From the NCBI RefSeq assembly GCF_040448305.1, contig NZ_CP148752.1:5247501-5311500 (forward strand): a DNA stretch of 64,000 bases. Direction: 5' to 3'. Origin of the DNA: Pseudomonas fluorescens. GTDB lineage: Bacteria; Pseudomonadota; Gammaproteobacteria; Pseudomonadales; Pseudomonadaceae. The notes under the pieces were generated by a model. That model made no database searches. It saw only the letters and a program-made list of their open reading frames with translations, and had not been told where the DNA came from. This document shows positions 25,912 through 34,363 of this stretch, one piece after another. The position numbers and the translations under genes were made by a program. The first letter of the stretch is position 1, and each line of letters starts with the position of its first letter.

Positions 25912-25988
25912 AAAAGATCGCAGCCGGCGGCAGCTCCTACATGGATTGTCGTACACCCTGTAGGAGCTGCCGCAGGCTGCGATCTTTT
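25912..25988. repeat. REP-like palindrome of a second family, acting as bidirectional terminator
   Basis: AAAAGATCGCAGCC..GGCAGCTCCTACA and its inverted partner TGTAGGAGCTGCC..GGCTGCGATCTTTT form a long stem between convergent genes, with A and T tracts at its ends. The core differs from the gagcgagc REP elements elsewhere in the window. Confidence 0.85.
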
Positions 25989-25992
25989 TGTT

Positions 25993-26460
25993 TTAATTTT
26001 TAGCTTGCAACGCCTCAAGCTTCGCCATCACCCCCGCCGCCGTCTGTTCCCCCATCAACTGCTCACGCACCTTGCCCTTGTTATCGATGATGTACGTCAC
26101 CGGCAACGCCTCACTGCGCGGCAGCTCGAACAGCTCGGAAGGGTCCTGTGCCAGCACGGTGAACCTGATCCCCAGTTTCTCGCTCGCGCCCTTCAGCTCT
26201 TGCCCCTGGACATTATCGAAGTTGACTCCGAACACACCGATTTTCTTGTCCTTGAGCTGCTCGGCCAGGGTGTTCAATTCCGGGATCTCGGTACGGCAAG
26301 GCCCGCACCATTCTGCCCAGTAGTTGAGCACCAGCCATTTGCCGTCCAGGCGGTCAGAGGCGATTTTATGACCGTCCTGGTCGATGCCATAGTCATTACC
26401 GCAGCCCCCCAGCATCAACGCTCCGATGAGCGTCAATGCTGCTGCCAGTCGCCTTGTCAT
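25993..26460 (-). CDS. TlpA-like thioredoxin-family lipoprotein
   Basis: 155 residues from the ATG at 26460 with AAGGAA upstream. Lipobox LMLGGC at residues 15-20 gives a membrane-anchored periplasmic protein. The thioredoxin active site is WAEWCGPCRTEIPELN (about 48-63) and cis-proline region LPVTYIIDNKGKV lies near 120. Members of the TlpA/ResA/CcmG group reduce periplasmic disulfides, for example in cytochrome c maturation. No partner gene is adjacent, so the substrate is unknown. Confidence 0.9.
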   Translation of the reverse strand: MTRRLAAALTLIGALMLGGCGNDYGIDQDGHKIASDRLDGKWLVLNYWAEWCGPCRTEIPELNTLAEQLKDKKIGVFGVNFDNVQGQELKGASEKLGIRFTVLAQDPSELFELPRSEALPVTYIIDNKGKVREQLMGEQTAAGVMAKLEALQAKN

Positions 26461-26574
26461 GTCGTGTTCCTTGTCAAAAATTGAATGCGCCTGCGACCCA
26501 TCGCCTCTCACGGTTCTGGATTGCGCGCTGCACAGTTAGAATAGCCGCCACCTTACGCAAGATGCGACCCGCTC

Positions 26575-26928
26575 ATGACCGATCTGACGCTTTATCACAA
26601 CCCGCGCTGCTCGAAATCCCGCGGTGCGCTCGAACTGCTTGAAGCCCGCGGCCTGACGCCGACCGTGGTCCGTTACCTGGAAACCCCGCTGGACGCCGCG
26701 CAGATCCAGAGCCTGCTGGGCAAACTCGGGATCAACGCCCGGCAATTGCTGCGCACCGGCGAGGACGAGTACAAGACCCTCGACCTGGCTGACAGCAGCC
26801 TGAGCGAAGCGCAATTGATCGCCGCCATCGCCACCCACCCGAAACTGATGGAACGACCGATTCTCGAAGTCAGCGACAAGGCCATCATCGGCCGTCCACC
26901 GGAGCAGATCCTGGAACTGTTGCCATGA
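26575..26928 (+). CDS. arsC: Glutaredoxin-dependent arsenate reductase (ArsC)
   Basis: 117 residues. The ArsC signature YHNPRCSKSRGALELL contains the catalytic Cys12, and the arginines of the ERPILEV and IGRPPEQIL segments complete the oxyanion site. It reduces arsenate to arsenite with glutathione/glutaredoxin. No arsB or arsR gene is nearby, so it is the stand-alone housekeeping copy. Its stop overlaps the wrbA start by four bases (ATGA). Confidence 0.93.
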   Translation: MTDLTLYHNPRCSKSRGALELLEARGLTPTVVRYLETPLDAAQIQSLLGKLGINARQLLRTGEDEYKTLDLADSSLSEAQLIAAIATHPKLMERPILEVSDKAIIGRPPEQILELLP

Positions 26929-27521
26929 GTGCACCGTACATTCTGGTTCTGTACTACAGCCGCAGCGGCTCGACCAACGAAATGGCCCGGCAGATTGCCC
27001 GTGGCGTCGAACAGGCCGGGCTTGAGGCCCGCCTGCGCACGGTGCCGGCGATTTCCAGCGAGTGCGAAGCCGTTTCGCCGGAGATTCCCGACGAAGGTGC
27101 GCTGTATGCCAGCCTCGACGACCTGAAGAACTGCGCCGGCCTGGCGCTCGGCAGCCCGACCCGCTTCGGCAACATGGCGGCACCACTGAAATATTTCCTC
27201 GACGGTACCAGCAACCTGTGGCTGACCGGCGCCCTGGTGGGCAAACCGGCGGGCGTGTTCACCTCCACCGCGAGCCTGCACGGCGGCCAGGAAACCACGC
27301 TGCTGTCGATGATGCTGCCGTTGCTGCACCACGGCATGCTGATCACCGGCCTGCCCTACAGCGAGTCGGCACTGCTGGAAACCCAGGGCGGCGGAACGCC
27401 ATACGGCGCCAGCCACCATGCCGGTGCCGACGGAAAAAGCGGTCTGGATGCCCATGAAGTGGCGCTGTGCCGCGCGCTGGGTATGCGCCTGGCCAAGACT
27501 GCACAGAAACTGGAGAGCTGA
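26925..27521 (+). CDS. wrbA: NAD(P)H:quinone oxidoreductase, WrbA family
   Basis: 198 residues of flavodoxin fold. The FMN phosphate loop is YSRSGSTNEMARQIA at about 10-24, and the loop GSPTRFGNMAAPLKYFLDGTS (about 78-98) and HGGQETTLLSMMLPLLHHGM (about 120-140) are the WrbA hallmarks. It performs two-electron reduction of quinones, protecting from semiquinone stress. It is translationally coupled to arsC and followed at once by the DUF2069 gene. Confidence 0.94.
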   Translation: MSAPYILVLYYSRSGSTNEMARQIARGVEQAGLEARLRTVPAISSECEAVSPEIPDEGALYASLDDLKNCAGLALGSPTRFGNMAAPLKYFLDGTSNLWLTGALVGKPAGVFTSTASLHGGQETTLLSMMLPLLHHGMLITGLPYSESALLETQGGGTPYGASHHAGADGKSGLDAHEVALCRALGMRLAKTAQKLES

Positions 27522-27522
27522 G

Positions 27523-27948
27523 GTGGCCAAGAAACCGAAGATTCTGCCCGCCCTCGAATGGCTCGAACCACGCGTCAAGGCGATGCGCGCCATCAGCCTG
27601 CTGTGCTTTTTCGGCCTGGTGGGTTTGCTGTGTGTTTACTACCTGGCGATTGCCGACCTGCATGGGGCACGCCCCTGGGTGATCCTGTTGATCGAACTGG
27701 TGCCACTGCTGATTCTGGCACCGGGGATGATCATCGGCAGCCCTCGCGGGCATTCGTGGATGTGCTTTGTGGTGAACCTGTACTTCATCAAGGGCGCATT
27801 GGCGGCCTATGACCCGAACCGACAAATCTTTGGTTTGCTGGAGATGGGCGCGAGTTTGGCGGTGTTCTGTTCAGCGTTGCTGTATGTGCGCTGGCGGTAT
27901 CAGCTGAATCGCAAGCTGGCGGGTGAAGGCGAAATCTCTGTCGCCTGA
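27523..27948 (+). CDS. DUF2069 inner-membrane protein
   Basis: 141 residues from a GTG at 27523, one base after the wrbA stop, with GGAGAG upstream; the longer open frame to the left has no start signal and lies inside wrbA. Four hydrophobic segments (about 21-43, 49-70, 74-95, 105-127) make it a small polytopic membrane protein of DUF2069. Function unknown. Third gene of the arsC-wrbA-DUF2069 transcript. Confidence 0.85.
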   Translation: MAKKPKILPALEWLEPRVKAMRAISLLCFFGLVGLLCVYYLAIADLHGARPWVILLIELVPLLILAPGMIIGSPRGHSWMCFVVNLYFIKGALAAYDPNRQIFGLLEMGASLAVFCSALLYVRWRYQLNRKLAGEGEISVA

Positions 27949-27954
27949 TCTGAC

Positions 27955-28035
27955 GCCATCGCGAGCAGGCTCGCTCCCACAGAGGATTTTGTGAACGACA
28001 CACATCCAATGTGGGAGCGAGCCTGCTCGCGATTG
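27955..28035. repeat. Paired REP elements
   Basis: Inverted copy (gccatcgcgagcaggctcgctcccaca) followed by forward copy (tgtgggagcgagcctgctcgcgat), between convergent genes. Confidence 0.9.
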
Positions 28036-28048
28036 GAGCGACTAGGTC

Positions 28049-28723
28049 TCAATGATTCACTGTGTAAGCCAGCATCATCGAAATCTGGCTCATCGGCCGC
28101 CCGCCACTTTCCTCATGCCACTGGTTGAACACGTCCTGCACCAACGCCAGGTCGCGCAGACTGCTCGGCACCTTGTCGATGACGTCCTGCGCATTCAGCG
28201 CCGCCACCACGTCATAGCTCGGTACAAAGGTGTCCTTGCCGATCATGCGCAGGAAGCGCGGGGCTGACAGCCCGCCCAACTGATGTCCGCGTTTTTTCAG
28301 GAAAGTCCAAAGCCCGACGATATCGGTCACCGGCCAATCGGCGATCAGCGCACCGAAGCTGCCCTTTTCATGAGCCACGTCCAGTATGAACTGCGCATTG
28401 CGCGGCACACTCTTGAGCTTGCCCAGGTGACGGATGATCCGCGTGTCCTGCATCAGGCGCTCCAGGTGCTCGGCACTCATCAGCACGACTTTTTCCGGGT
28501 CGAACTGGAAGAACACTTCTTCGAAGGCAGGCCACTTGGCATCCACCAGGCTGTGCTTGAGCCCGGCGCGGAATACCCGTAGCGCCATCATCGAGAGGTA
28601 GCGATCGTCGCTGATCTTGCGCAGTTGCGCCGGGGTTTTGGGAACGGGCAGATGGGCTTCCAGTTCAGCCGCCGATCCGAAGCGGTTCAGACAGTATTCA
28701 TTGAGCCACTTGTAATCGCGCAT
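28049..28723 (-). CDS. DNA-3-methyladenine glycosylase I-like protein
   Basis: 224 residues of helical protein. The N-terminal YKWLNEYCLNRFGSAAELEAHLP segment and the middle (RNAQFILDVAHEKGSFGALIADWP, LWTFLKKRGHQLGGLSAPRFLRMIGKDTFVPSYDVVAAL) match the Tag/HhH glycosylase-I superfamily, which releases alkylated adenine from DNA. The helix-hairpin-helix-like GGLSAPRFLRMIGKD segment at about 148-162 fits. The zinc-binding Cys/His residues of canonical E. coli Tag are not evident, so activity should not be assumed. Monocistronic, bounded by REP elements on both sides. Confidence 0.72.
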   Translation of the reverse strand: MRDYKWLNEYCLNRFGSAAELEAHLPVPKTPAQLRKISDDRYLSMMALRVFRAGLKHSLVDAKWPAFEEVFFQFDPEKVVLMSAEHLERLMQDTRIIRHLGKLKSVPRNAQFILDVAHEKGSFGALIADWPVTDIVGLWTFLKKRGHQLGGLSAPRFLRMIGKDTFVPSYDVVAALNAQDVIDKVPSSLRDLALVQDVFNQWHEESGGRPMSQISMMLAYTVNH

Positions 28724-28770
28724 GCCCTCTCCTGAGAATTGAAAAATGAACTGCCAACTTGTGACAAAAC

Positions 28771-28861
28771 CTGTGGGAGCCAGCCTGCTGGCGATGGCGG
28801 TGTATCAGTCAACCATGATGGGTCTGACACACTGCAATCGCCAGCAGGCTGGCTCCCACAG
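28771..28861. repeat. Paired inverted REP elements, GAGCCAGCCTGCTGGC variant
   Basis: Forward tgtgggagccagcctgctgg and inverted copy ending ggctggctcccacag. Relative to the usual gagcctgctcgcg arms, the inner stem is changed to cagcctgctgg in both copies, keeping the pairing. Confidence 0.9.
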
Positions 28862-28870
28862 TAATTGGGG

Positions 28871-29695
28871 TTAGAGGTTGACGACGTTGACGAACCGCGA
28901 GGCCGCTGATTCGTCGATCTTCAGGCTGGTGAAGTCAAACAGATTGCGATCCGCCAGTTGCGACGGGATCACGTTCTGCAGGCTGCGGAAAATGCTCTCG
29001 GTACGGCCCGGGGTCTTGCGCTCCCAGTCCAGCAGCATTTCCTTGACCACCTGACGCTGCAGGTTCTCCTGGGAACCACAGAGGTTGCACGGAATGATCG
29101 GGAATTGCTTGAAGTCCGAATAGGCCTGAATGTCTTTTTCATTGCAGTAGGCCAGCGGGCGGATCACCACGTTGCGACCATCGTCGGCGCGCAGCTTCGG
29201 GGGCATGGCCTTGAGCGAACCATTGAAGAACATGTTCAGGAAGAACGTTTCGACGATGTCGTCGCGATGGTGACCGAGGGCCATCTTGGTCGCGCCGATT
29301 TCGTCGGCGAAGGTGTAGAGCGTGCCGCGACGCAGGCGCGAGCACAGCGAGCAGGTGGTCTTGCCTTCCGGAATCAGTTCCTTGACCACCGAGTAAGTGT
29401 CTTTCTCGACGATGTGGTACTCGATCCCCAGTTCCTTGAGGTAGGCCGGCAGCACGTGCTCCGGGAAACCCGGTTGCTTCTGGTCCATGTTCACGGCCAC
29501 GATCTCGAACTTGATCGGCGCGACCTTCTGCAAGTGCATCAGCACATCGAGCATGGTGTAGCTGTCCTTGCCACCGGACAGGCAGACCATGACCTTGTCG
29601 CCGTCTTCAATCATGTTGAAATCGGCAACCGCCTCACCGGCCAGTCGGCGAAGGCGCTTTTGCAGTTTGTTCTGGTTGACCGTGAGAGTGCCCAT
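28871..29695 (-). CDS. ttcA: tRNA 2-thiocytidine(32) synthetase TtcA
   Basis: 274 residues from the ATG at 29695 (MGTLTVNQNKLQ). The PP-loop ATPase motif VCLSGGKDSYTML is near residue 40, and the two cysteine pairs needed for the 4Fe-4S cluster and sulfur transfer appear as CSLCSRLRRG (about 122-131) and CNLCGSQENLQR (about 205). TtcA adds sulfur to cytidine-32 in several tRNAs. The protein ends just before a REP doublet. Confidence 0.95.
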   Translation of the reverse strand: MGTLTVNQNKLQKRLRRLAGEAVADFNMIEDGDKVMVCLSGGKDSYTMLDVLMHLQKVAPIKFEIVAVNMDQKQPGFPEHVLPAYLKELGIEYHIVEKDTYSVVKELIPEGKTTCSLCSRLRRGTLYTFADEIGATKMALGHHRDDIVETFFLNMFFNGSLKAMPPKLRADDGRNVVIRPLAYCNEKDIQAYSDFKQFPIIPCNLCGSQENLQRQVVKEMLLDWERKTPGRTESIFRSLQNVIPSQLADRNLFDFTSLKIDESAASRFVNVVNL

Positions 29696-29976
29696 GACGC
29701 GAAATCCGTGAGGTGTGACGAAAGGCCGGCATTTTACGCAAATTCTTTGCACTTGTGGCGAGGGGGCAACATCTCCAGTTCACCTACAGACCCTGCAGCG
29801 ATTAACAACCAGGTTTACAGCGCGATTTGCTCTAAAGCCCCTACTTCCTCTGGGGAAACTCCTCCCTATACTGCGACATAAGGTCACATACAAATTCAGA
29901 CCTATGACTTACTTGGCCGCATTGGCCCGTAGGCGCTCCACTGGGGGGCGACGGTAAAACAAGAGGAGTGACTGGC

Positions 29977-30579
29977 ATGATCCATCACGTAGTGGGGCTC
30001 TTCACCCACCCTGACCAAGAATGGAAAGAAATCCGTGGCGACCAGGAGGAAAGCATCAGCCACATGTACCTCACCCATACACTGATCCTGGCGGCGATCC
30101 CCGCCGTGTCTGCCTTTATTGGCACCACACAGGTCGGCTGGGTCATCGGCAATCGGGCTCCCGTGATGCTGACCGTAGAAAGCGCGATATGGATGACGGT
30201 CATGTCCTACCTGGCGATGCTCGGTGGTGTCGCGGTAATGGGCGCATTCATCCACTGGATGGCCCGCACCTATGACGCCAACCCAAGCCTCGCCCGCTGC
30301 ATTGCGTTTGCAACCTACACCGCTACACCGCTGTTCATCGGCGGCCTCGCCGCCTTGTACCCGCACTTGTGGCTGGGGATGATCGTCGGCACCGCCGCCA
30401 TCTGCTACACGGTGTATTTGCTGTACGTGGGCTTACCGACGTTCATGAACATTCCATCTGACGAGGGCTTCCTGTTTTCAAGTTCGGTGCTCGCCGTAGG
30501 CCTGGTGGTGCTGGTCGCCATCATGGCATTCACTGTAATTGTCTGGGGACTCGGCGTGGGCCCGGTCTACACCAGTTAG
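29977..30579 (+). CDS. Yip1-family inner-membrane protein
   Basis: 200 residues; the ATG at 29977 has AGAGGAG 8 bases upstream, whereas the earlier GTG at 29968 abuts that same site. After a short start (IHHVVGLFTHPDQEWKEI, the Yip1/DUF1282 signature) there are five hydrophobic segments (about 35-50, 65-90, 107-125, 130-150, 172-195). Function unknown; members are polytopic membrane proteins. A good terminator follows. Confidence 0.85.
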   Translation: MIHHVVGLFTHPDQEWKEIRGDQEESISHMYLTHTLILAAIPAVSAFIGTTQVGWVIGNRAPVMLTVESAIWMTVMSYLAMLGGVAVMGAFIHWMARTYDANPSLARCIAFATYTATPLFIGGLAALYPHLWLGMIVGTAAICYTVYLLYVGLPTFMNIPSDEGFLFSSSVLAVGLVVLVAIMAFTVIVWGLGVGPVYTS

Positions 30580-30610
30580 CCGCTCATCACTGATAATCAG
30601 AACTGCCGAC

Positions 30611-30635
30611 AAAGGCCGCCGCAAGGCGGCCTTTT
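30611..30635 (+). terminator. Terminator after the Yip1 gene
   Basis: AAAGGCCGCC-GCAA-GGCGGCCTTTT, a perfect 10-bp stem with a GCAA loop and T-run. Confidence 0.9.
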
Positions 30636-30736
30636 CATTCTTCAGCAACGAAAACGCACACGACCATTCGGCAACCTGGCGATTCGCAAGGTCCGAGGGT
30701 TGCGGCATACTCGAGCGCTCTGGAGATCCATCAAGC

Positions 30737-31231
30737 ATGCCTGAGCAACTCAATACCCGCGTCGAAGACTGCTTCCAACTAGCCGAATCCTTTTTCAAAC
30801 GACCTTTCAAGCGCCCCGTGGTGAGCCTCAAGCTGCGCGGGCAAAAAGCCGGTGTCGCGCATTTGCACGAGAACCTGCTGCGCTTCAACCCGCAGCTGTA
30901 CCGGGAAAACACCGAAGATTTCCTCAAGCAGACCGTGGCCCATGAAGTCGCGCACCTGATCGCCCACCAGCTGTTCGGCGACCGCATCCAGCCCCATGGT
31001 GAAGAGTGGCAATTGATCATGCGCGGCGTGTACGAACTGCCGCCCAACCGCTGCCACACCTATGACATCAAACGCCGCAGCGTGACCCGCTACATCTACA
31101 AGTGCCCGTGCGCCGACAGCGACTTCCCGTTCTCGGCGCAGCGCCACGGCCTGGTTCGGCAGGGACGGCGGTATTTGTGCCGGCGGTGTCGCAATACCCT
31201 GGTGTTCAGTGGGGAGATGCGGGTCGAGTAG
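30737..31231 (+). CDS. sprT: SprT-family zinc protein
   Basis: 164 residues from the ATG at 30737 (MPEQLN). The metalloprotease-like HEVAHLIAHQLFG signature lies at about residue 71, and a C-terminal zinc ribbon is formed by YKCPCADSDF and YLCRRCRNTL. E. coli SprT is a homologue of the SprTN/Spartan protease that acts on DNA-protein crosslinks. The start is weakly marked (GGAG 11 bases upstream). Confidence 0.9.
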   Translation: MPEQLNTRVEDCFQLAESFFKRPFKRPVVSLKLRGQKAGVAHLHENLLRFNPQLYRENTEDFLKQTVAHEVAHLIAHQLFGDRIQPHGEEWQLIMRGVYELPPNRCHTYDIKRRSVTRYIYKCPCADSDFPFSAQRHGLVRQGRRYLCRRCRNTLVFSGEMRVE

Positions 31232-31256
31232 TTGGATTTCCGGTGTATGTGCTGCC

Positions 31257-31340
31257 GCCATCGCGAGCAAGCTCGCTCCCACAGGGGATCTGTGGCGTGA
31301 CACAAACCCAGTGTGGGAGCGAGCCTGCTCGCGATAGCGG
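31257..31340. repeat. Paired REP elements
   Basis: Inverted copy (gccatcgcgagcaagctcgctcccaca) then forward copy (tgtgggagcgagcctgctcgcgat), between convergent sprT and the CoA-transferase gene. Confidence 0.9.
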
Positions 31341-31351
31341 CCTGACAGGCA

Positions 31352-32533
31352 CTAGAGAATCACCTTGGATCGCCGCAACTCTTCAATCCTCTGCGTACTG
31401 AACCCCAACTCCCCCAACACCTGATCCGTATGCTGCCCCAGCGCCACGCCAATATGCCGAGGCTCAGGCAAACCTTGCGAAAACTTCAGCGGGCACGCCA
31501 TCTGCGCCTGACTTGAACCATCGCCACGGGGCACGTCGGTCACCAACTCCCGCGCCTGCAACTGCGGATGACACAGCGCTTCTCCCAGGCTCAACACCGG
31601 CTCGACACACGCATCCAGTTCGGCGAACAGCGCGCGCAAATCGGCGAAGTCATGCTTTTCGAATTCGACCCTCAGCGCGTCTTTAAGCTGTTTCTGATGC
31701 GCCGGATGCGGTGACAGGCCGAGGCTGGCCAATTCCTCCAGCCCCAACGCCGTACACAACTGTTTCATGAAGGCCGGTTCCAGGCTGCCCACCGACAGCC
31801 AGCGCCCATCCCGGGAGCGGTAGTAATCGTAGAAGCTACCGCCGTTGAGCACCTGGTTTTCCGGACCCGGCTCGACGCCACAGGCCAGATACCCGGCACC
31901 CGCCATCGCATTCAGGCTGAACGCACAGTCGGTCATGCTGACATCCAGGTGCTGGCCCTGCCCGGTTTGCTGCCGGGCAATGACTGCCGCCAGTAAGCCA
32001 ATCACTCCGTGCAGCGAACCACCGGCGACATCTGCCACCTGCATGCCCAACGGCAGCGGCCCACTGTCGGTTCGGCCGGTGTAACTCGCCAGCCCGGACA
32101 GAGCCAAGTAGTTGATGTCATGGCCGGCGCGGTCCTTGTAGGGACCGGTCTGACCGTAGCCGGTGATCGACACATAAATCAATTGGGGATTGATCGCCTT
32201 CAGGGCTTCGTAACCCAGGCCCAGACGTTCCATGACACCCGGACGGAACTGCTCGAGCAAGATGTCGTAGTCCTGCAGCAACGACCTGATCACCTCCAGC
32301 GCCTCAGGCTGCTTGAGATCCAGGGCGAGGCTGCGCTTGTTGCGGTTGAGGTAGGCATGACTGGCTGACACGCCTTGATCGTGGGGCGGCAACACCCGCA
32401 GCAGATCCATGCGGGTCGGTGATTCGATGCGCAGCACCTCGGCGCCCATGTCCGCCAGCAGCAACGAGGCGAACGGCCCCGGCAGCAGTGTCGAGAAATC
32501 CAGAACCTTGAGTGATGCCAGTGGACCGAGCAT
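31352..32533 (-). CDS. CaiB/BaiF-family CoA transferase (alpha-methylacyl-CoA racemase-like)
   Basis: 393 residues from the ATG at 32533 with GGAG 7 bases upstream. The family III signature LKVLDFSTLLPGPFASLLLADMGAEVLRIE is at about 9-38, followed by YLNRNKRSLALDLK and QFRPGVMERLGLGYE. The region with GHDINYLALSG and GGSFYDYY is shared with AMACR-type racemases rather than formyl-CoA transferases. It could epimerise 2-methylacyl-CoA or transfer CoA; the substrate is uncertain. A monocistronic gene flanked by REP and the dctA terminator. Confidence 0.85.
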   Translation of the reverse strand: MLGPLASLKVLDFSTLLPGPFASLLLADMGAEVLRIESPTRMDLLRVLPPHDQGVSASHAYLNRNKRSLALDLKQPEALEVIRSLLQDYDILLEQFRPGVMERLGLGYEALKAINPQLIYVSITGYGQTGPYKDRAGHDINYLALSGLASYTGRTDSGPLPLGMQVADVAGGSLHGVIGLLAAVIARQQTGQGQHLDVSMTDCAFSLNAMAGAGYLACGVEPGPENQVLNGGSFYDYYRSRDGRWLSVGSLEPAFMKQLCTALGLEELASLGLSPHPAHQKQLKDALRVEFEKHDFADLRALFAELDACVEPVLSLGEALCHPQLQARELVTDVPRGDGSSQAQMACPLKFSQGLPEPRHIGVALGQHTDQVLGELGFSTQRIEELRRSKVIL

Positions 32534-32637
32534 AAGTGTTCTCCAGTGCGATCCTCCAAGCCTAGGCAGCCGAGAACATCGTAGCAATCACCTGATGCGT
32601 CACTGGCGGTGACCGTTGCGCTCAAATCGCAGGCATG

Positions 32638-32661
32638 AAAAACCCGCCGAAGCGGGTTTTT
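32638..32661. terminator. Terminator of dctA
   Basis: AAAAACCCGC-CGAA-GCGGGTTTTT, perfect stem; serves the minus-strand dctA transcript with a T-run on that side. Confidence 0.88.
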
Positions 32662-32689
32662 CATTGCAGGCCGAGTTTCTGTGGAGCGT

Positions 32690-34024
32690 TTACTTGACGC
32701 TGGCCGGGGCTGGGCCTTCGGCCACGCCCAGGTCGTCTACTTCACGCTCGTCGGAGATACCGCGACCGCCGGAAGCCAGTTCGACTTGCAGCGTGTCTTC
32801 GTCCAGCTCTTTCACCCACTTGGCCACGACCAGGGTCGCAACAGCGTTACCCACCAGGTTGGTCAGGGCACGGGCTTCGGACATGAAGCGGTCTATACCG
32901 AGGATCAGCGCCAGGCCGGCCACCGGCAGGGAGCCAACGGCGGACAGGGTGGCAGCCAACACGATGAAGCCACTACCGGTCACACCGGCGGCGCCCTTGG
33001 AGGACAACAGCAGCACCAGCAGCAAGGTGATCTGGGCAGTGAGGTCCATTGGGGTGTCTGTCGCCTGAGCGATGAACACAGCGGCCATGGTCAGGTAGAT
33101 CGACGTACCGTCGAGGTTGAACGAGTAACCAGTCGGGATCACCAGACCCACAACGGATTTCTGTGCACCCAGGCGTTCCATTTTGATCAGCATGCGTGGC
33201 AGAGCGGATTCCGAAGAGGAAGTGCCCAGCACGATCAGCAGTTCTTCACGGATGTAGCGAATCAATTTGATGACGCTGAAACCGTGCGCGCGGCAGATGG
33301 CACCCAGTACCAGGAGCACGAACAGGATGCAGGTGATGTAGAAGCAGATCATCAACTGGCCCAGTTGCACCAGCGAACCGACGCCATAGGCACCGATGGT
33401 GAAAGCCATCGCACCGAACGCACCGACTGGAGCGAGCTTCATGATCATGTTGATGATGTTGAACATCACGTGAGCAAAGCGATCGATGAAGTCCAGCACC
33501 GGCTTGCCGTAGGCACCCAGGCGATGCAGGGCGAAACCGAAGATCACCGAGAACATCAGCACTTGCAGGATGTCGCCGTTGGCGAACGCGCCGACGATGG
33601 TGTTCGGGATCACGTTGAGGACAAAGGCAATGATGCTTTGGTCTTTACCAGCCGAGATGAAGCCAGCGATTTTGCTGGTATCCAGGGTCGATACGTCGAT
33701 GTGCATGCCGACACCCGGTTGCACGACGTTGACCACGACCAGGCCGATCAGCAAGGCAAGGCTGGACACGATTTCGAAGTACAGCAGCGCATAGCCGCCG
33801 GTCTTGCCGACCGATTTCATGTTCTGCATGCCGGCGATACCACTGACGACGGTACAGAAGATGATCGGCGCGATGACCATTTTGATCAGTTTGATGAACC
33901 CGTCACCCAGCGGTTTGAGGGCTACACCGGTCTGCGGGTAGAAGTGACCGAGCAAAATGCCGATAGCGATGGCAACGATCACCTGGAAGTACAGGGATTT
34001 ATACAGTGGCTGACGAGTCGTCAT
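32690..34024 (-). CDS. dctA: C4-dicarboxylate/proton symporter DctA
   Basis: 444 residues from the ATG at 34024 (MTTRQPLYKSLYFQVIVAIA), GAGGAA upstream. Multiple membrane helices; the conserved dicarboxylate/amino-acid:cation symporter motifs are present: FIKLIKMVIAPIIFCTVVSGIAG, TSSSESALPRMLIKMERLG (the SSSS-like hairpin), GYSFNLDGTSIY and LVGNAVATLVVAKW near the C terminus. It imports succinate, malate and fumarate. Control is by a sigma-54 promoter and paired DctD-type sites upstream, but no dctBD genes are in the window. Confidence 0.95.
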   Translation of the reverse strand: MTTRQPLYKSLYFQVIVAIAIGILLGHFYPQTGVALKPLGDGFIKLIKMVIAPIIFCTVVSGIAGMQNMKSVGKTGGYALLYFEIVSSLALLIGLVVVNVVQPGVGMHIDVSTLDTSKIAGFISAGKDQSIIAFVLNVIPNTIVGAFANGDILQVLMFSVIFGFALHRLGAYGKPVLDFIDRFAHVMFNIINMIMKLAPVGAFGAMAFTIGAYGVGSLVQLGQLMICFYITCILFVLLVLGAICRAHGFSVIKLIRYIREELLIVLGTSSSESALPRMLIKMERLGAQKSVVGLVIPTGYSFNLDGTSIYLTMAAVFIAQATDTPMDLTAQITLLLVLLLSSKGAAGVTGSGFIVLAATLSAVGSLPVAGLALILGIDRFMSEARALTNLVGNAVATLVVAKWVKELDEDTLQVELASGGRGISDEREVDDLGVAEGPAPASVK

Positions 34025-34156
34025 TGCAAAGTTCCTCAAGAGTGCCTCAGTAACAACATCCATCTGTTGTCCCTGACACCTCATTTGCGAACCCTCCTGC
34101 ACTGGAGGGATTTGTTTTTTCGAGCTGCGCAACGGCAGGCATCTGCTCGTTGTATC

Positions 34157-34171
34157 GCAAGGCCCGTGCCA
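34157..34171 (-). promoter_or_regulatory. Sigma-54 promoter of dctA
   Basis: On the minus strand TGGCACG-GGCC-TTGC matches the -24/-12 consensus exactly, about 135 bp upstream of the dctA ATG. Confidence 0.88.
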
Positions 34172-34250
34172 CCTTCCGTAAAATCCCTGCATGCCTTTTT
34201 ATATCTGGGGTTGCAGCCAATTCCCTGTCACCGAACGACTACAAGCATGT

Positions 34251-34305
34251 GGCGGATTTCCGCCCTTCCATTAAAAGTCGTCCTGCTATTTGGCGGATAT
34301 CCGCC
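34251..34305. promoter_or_regulatory. Twin palindromic upstream activator sites of dctA (DctD-type)
   Basis: GGCGGATTTCCGCC (34251-34264) and GGCGGATATCCGCC (34292-34305) are 14-bp palindromes 41 bp apart centre to centre (about four helical turns), lying 80-150 bp upstream of the sigma-54 promoter. This is the layout of enhancer sites for a sigma-54 activator, presumably DctD. Confidence 0.8.
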
Positions 34306-34363
34306 CTGTTCATACCCGCGGTGCGCAGCTAACATCCGTCGATCAACGGTCGGATCTGCTGCC

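Noticed and set aside
32681..34363. Long N-terminal extension of the AraC frame through dctA antisense
   Set aside because: Only the last 332 residues match the AraC family; the rest is antisense to dctA.
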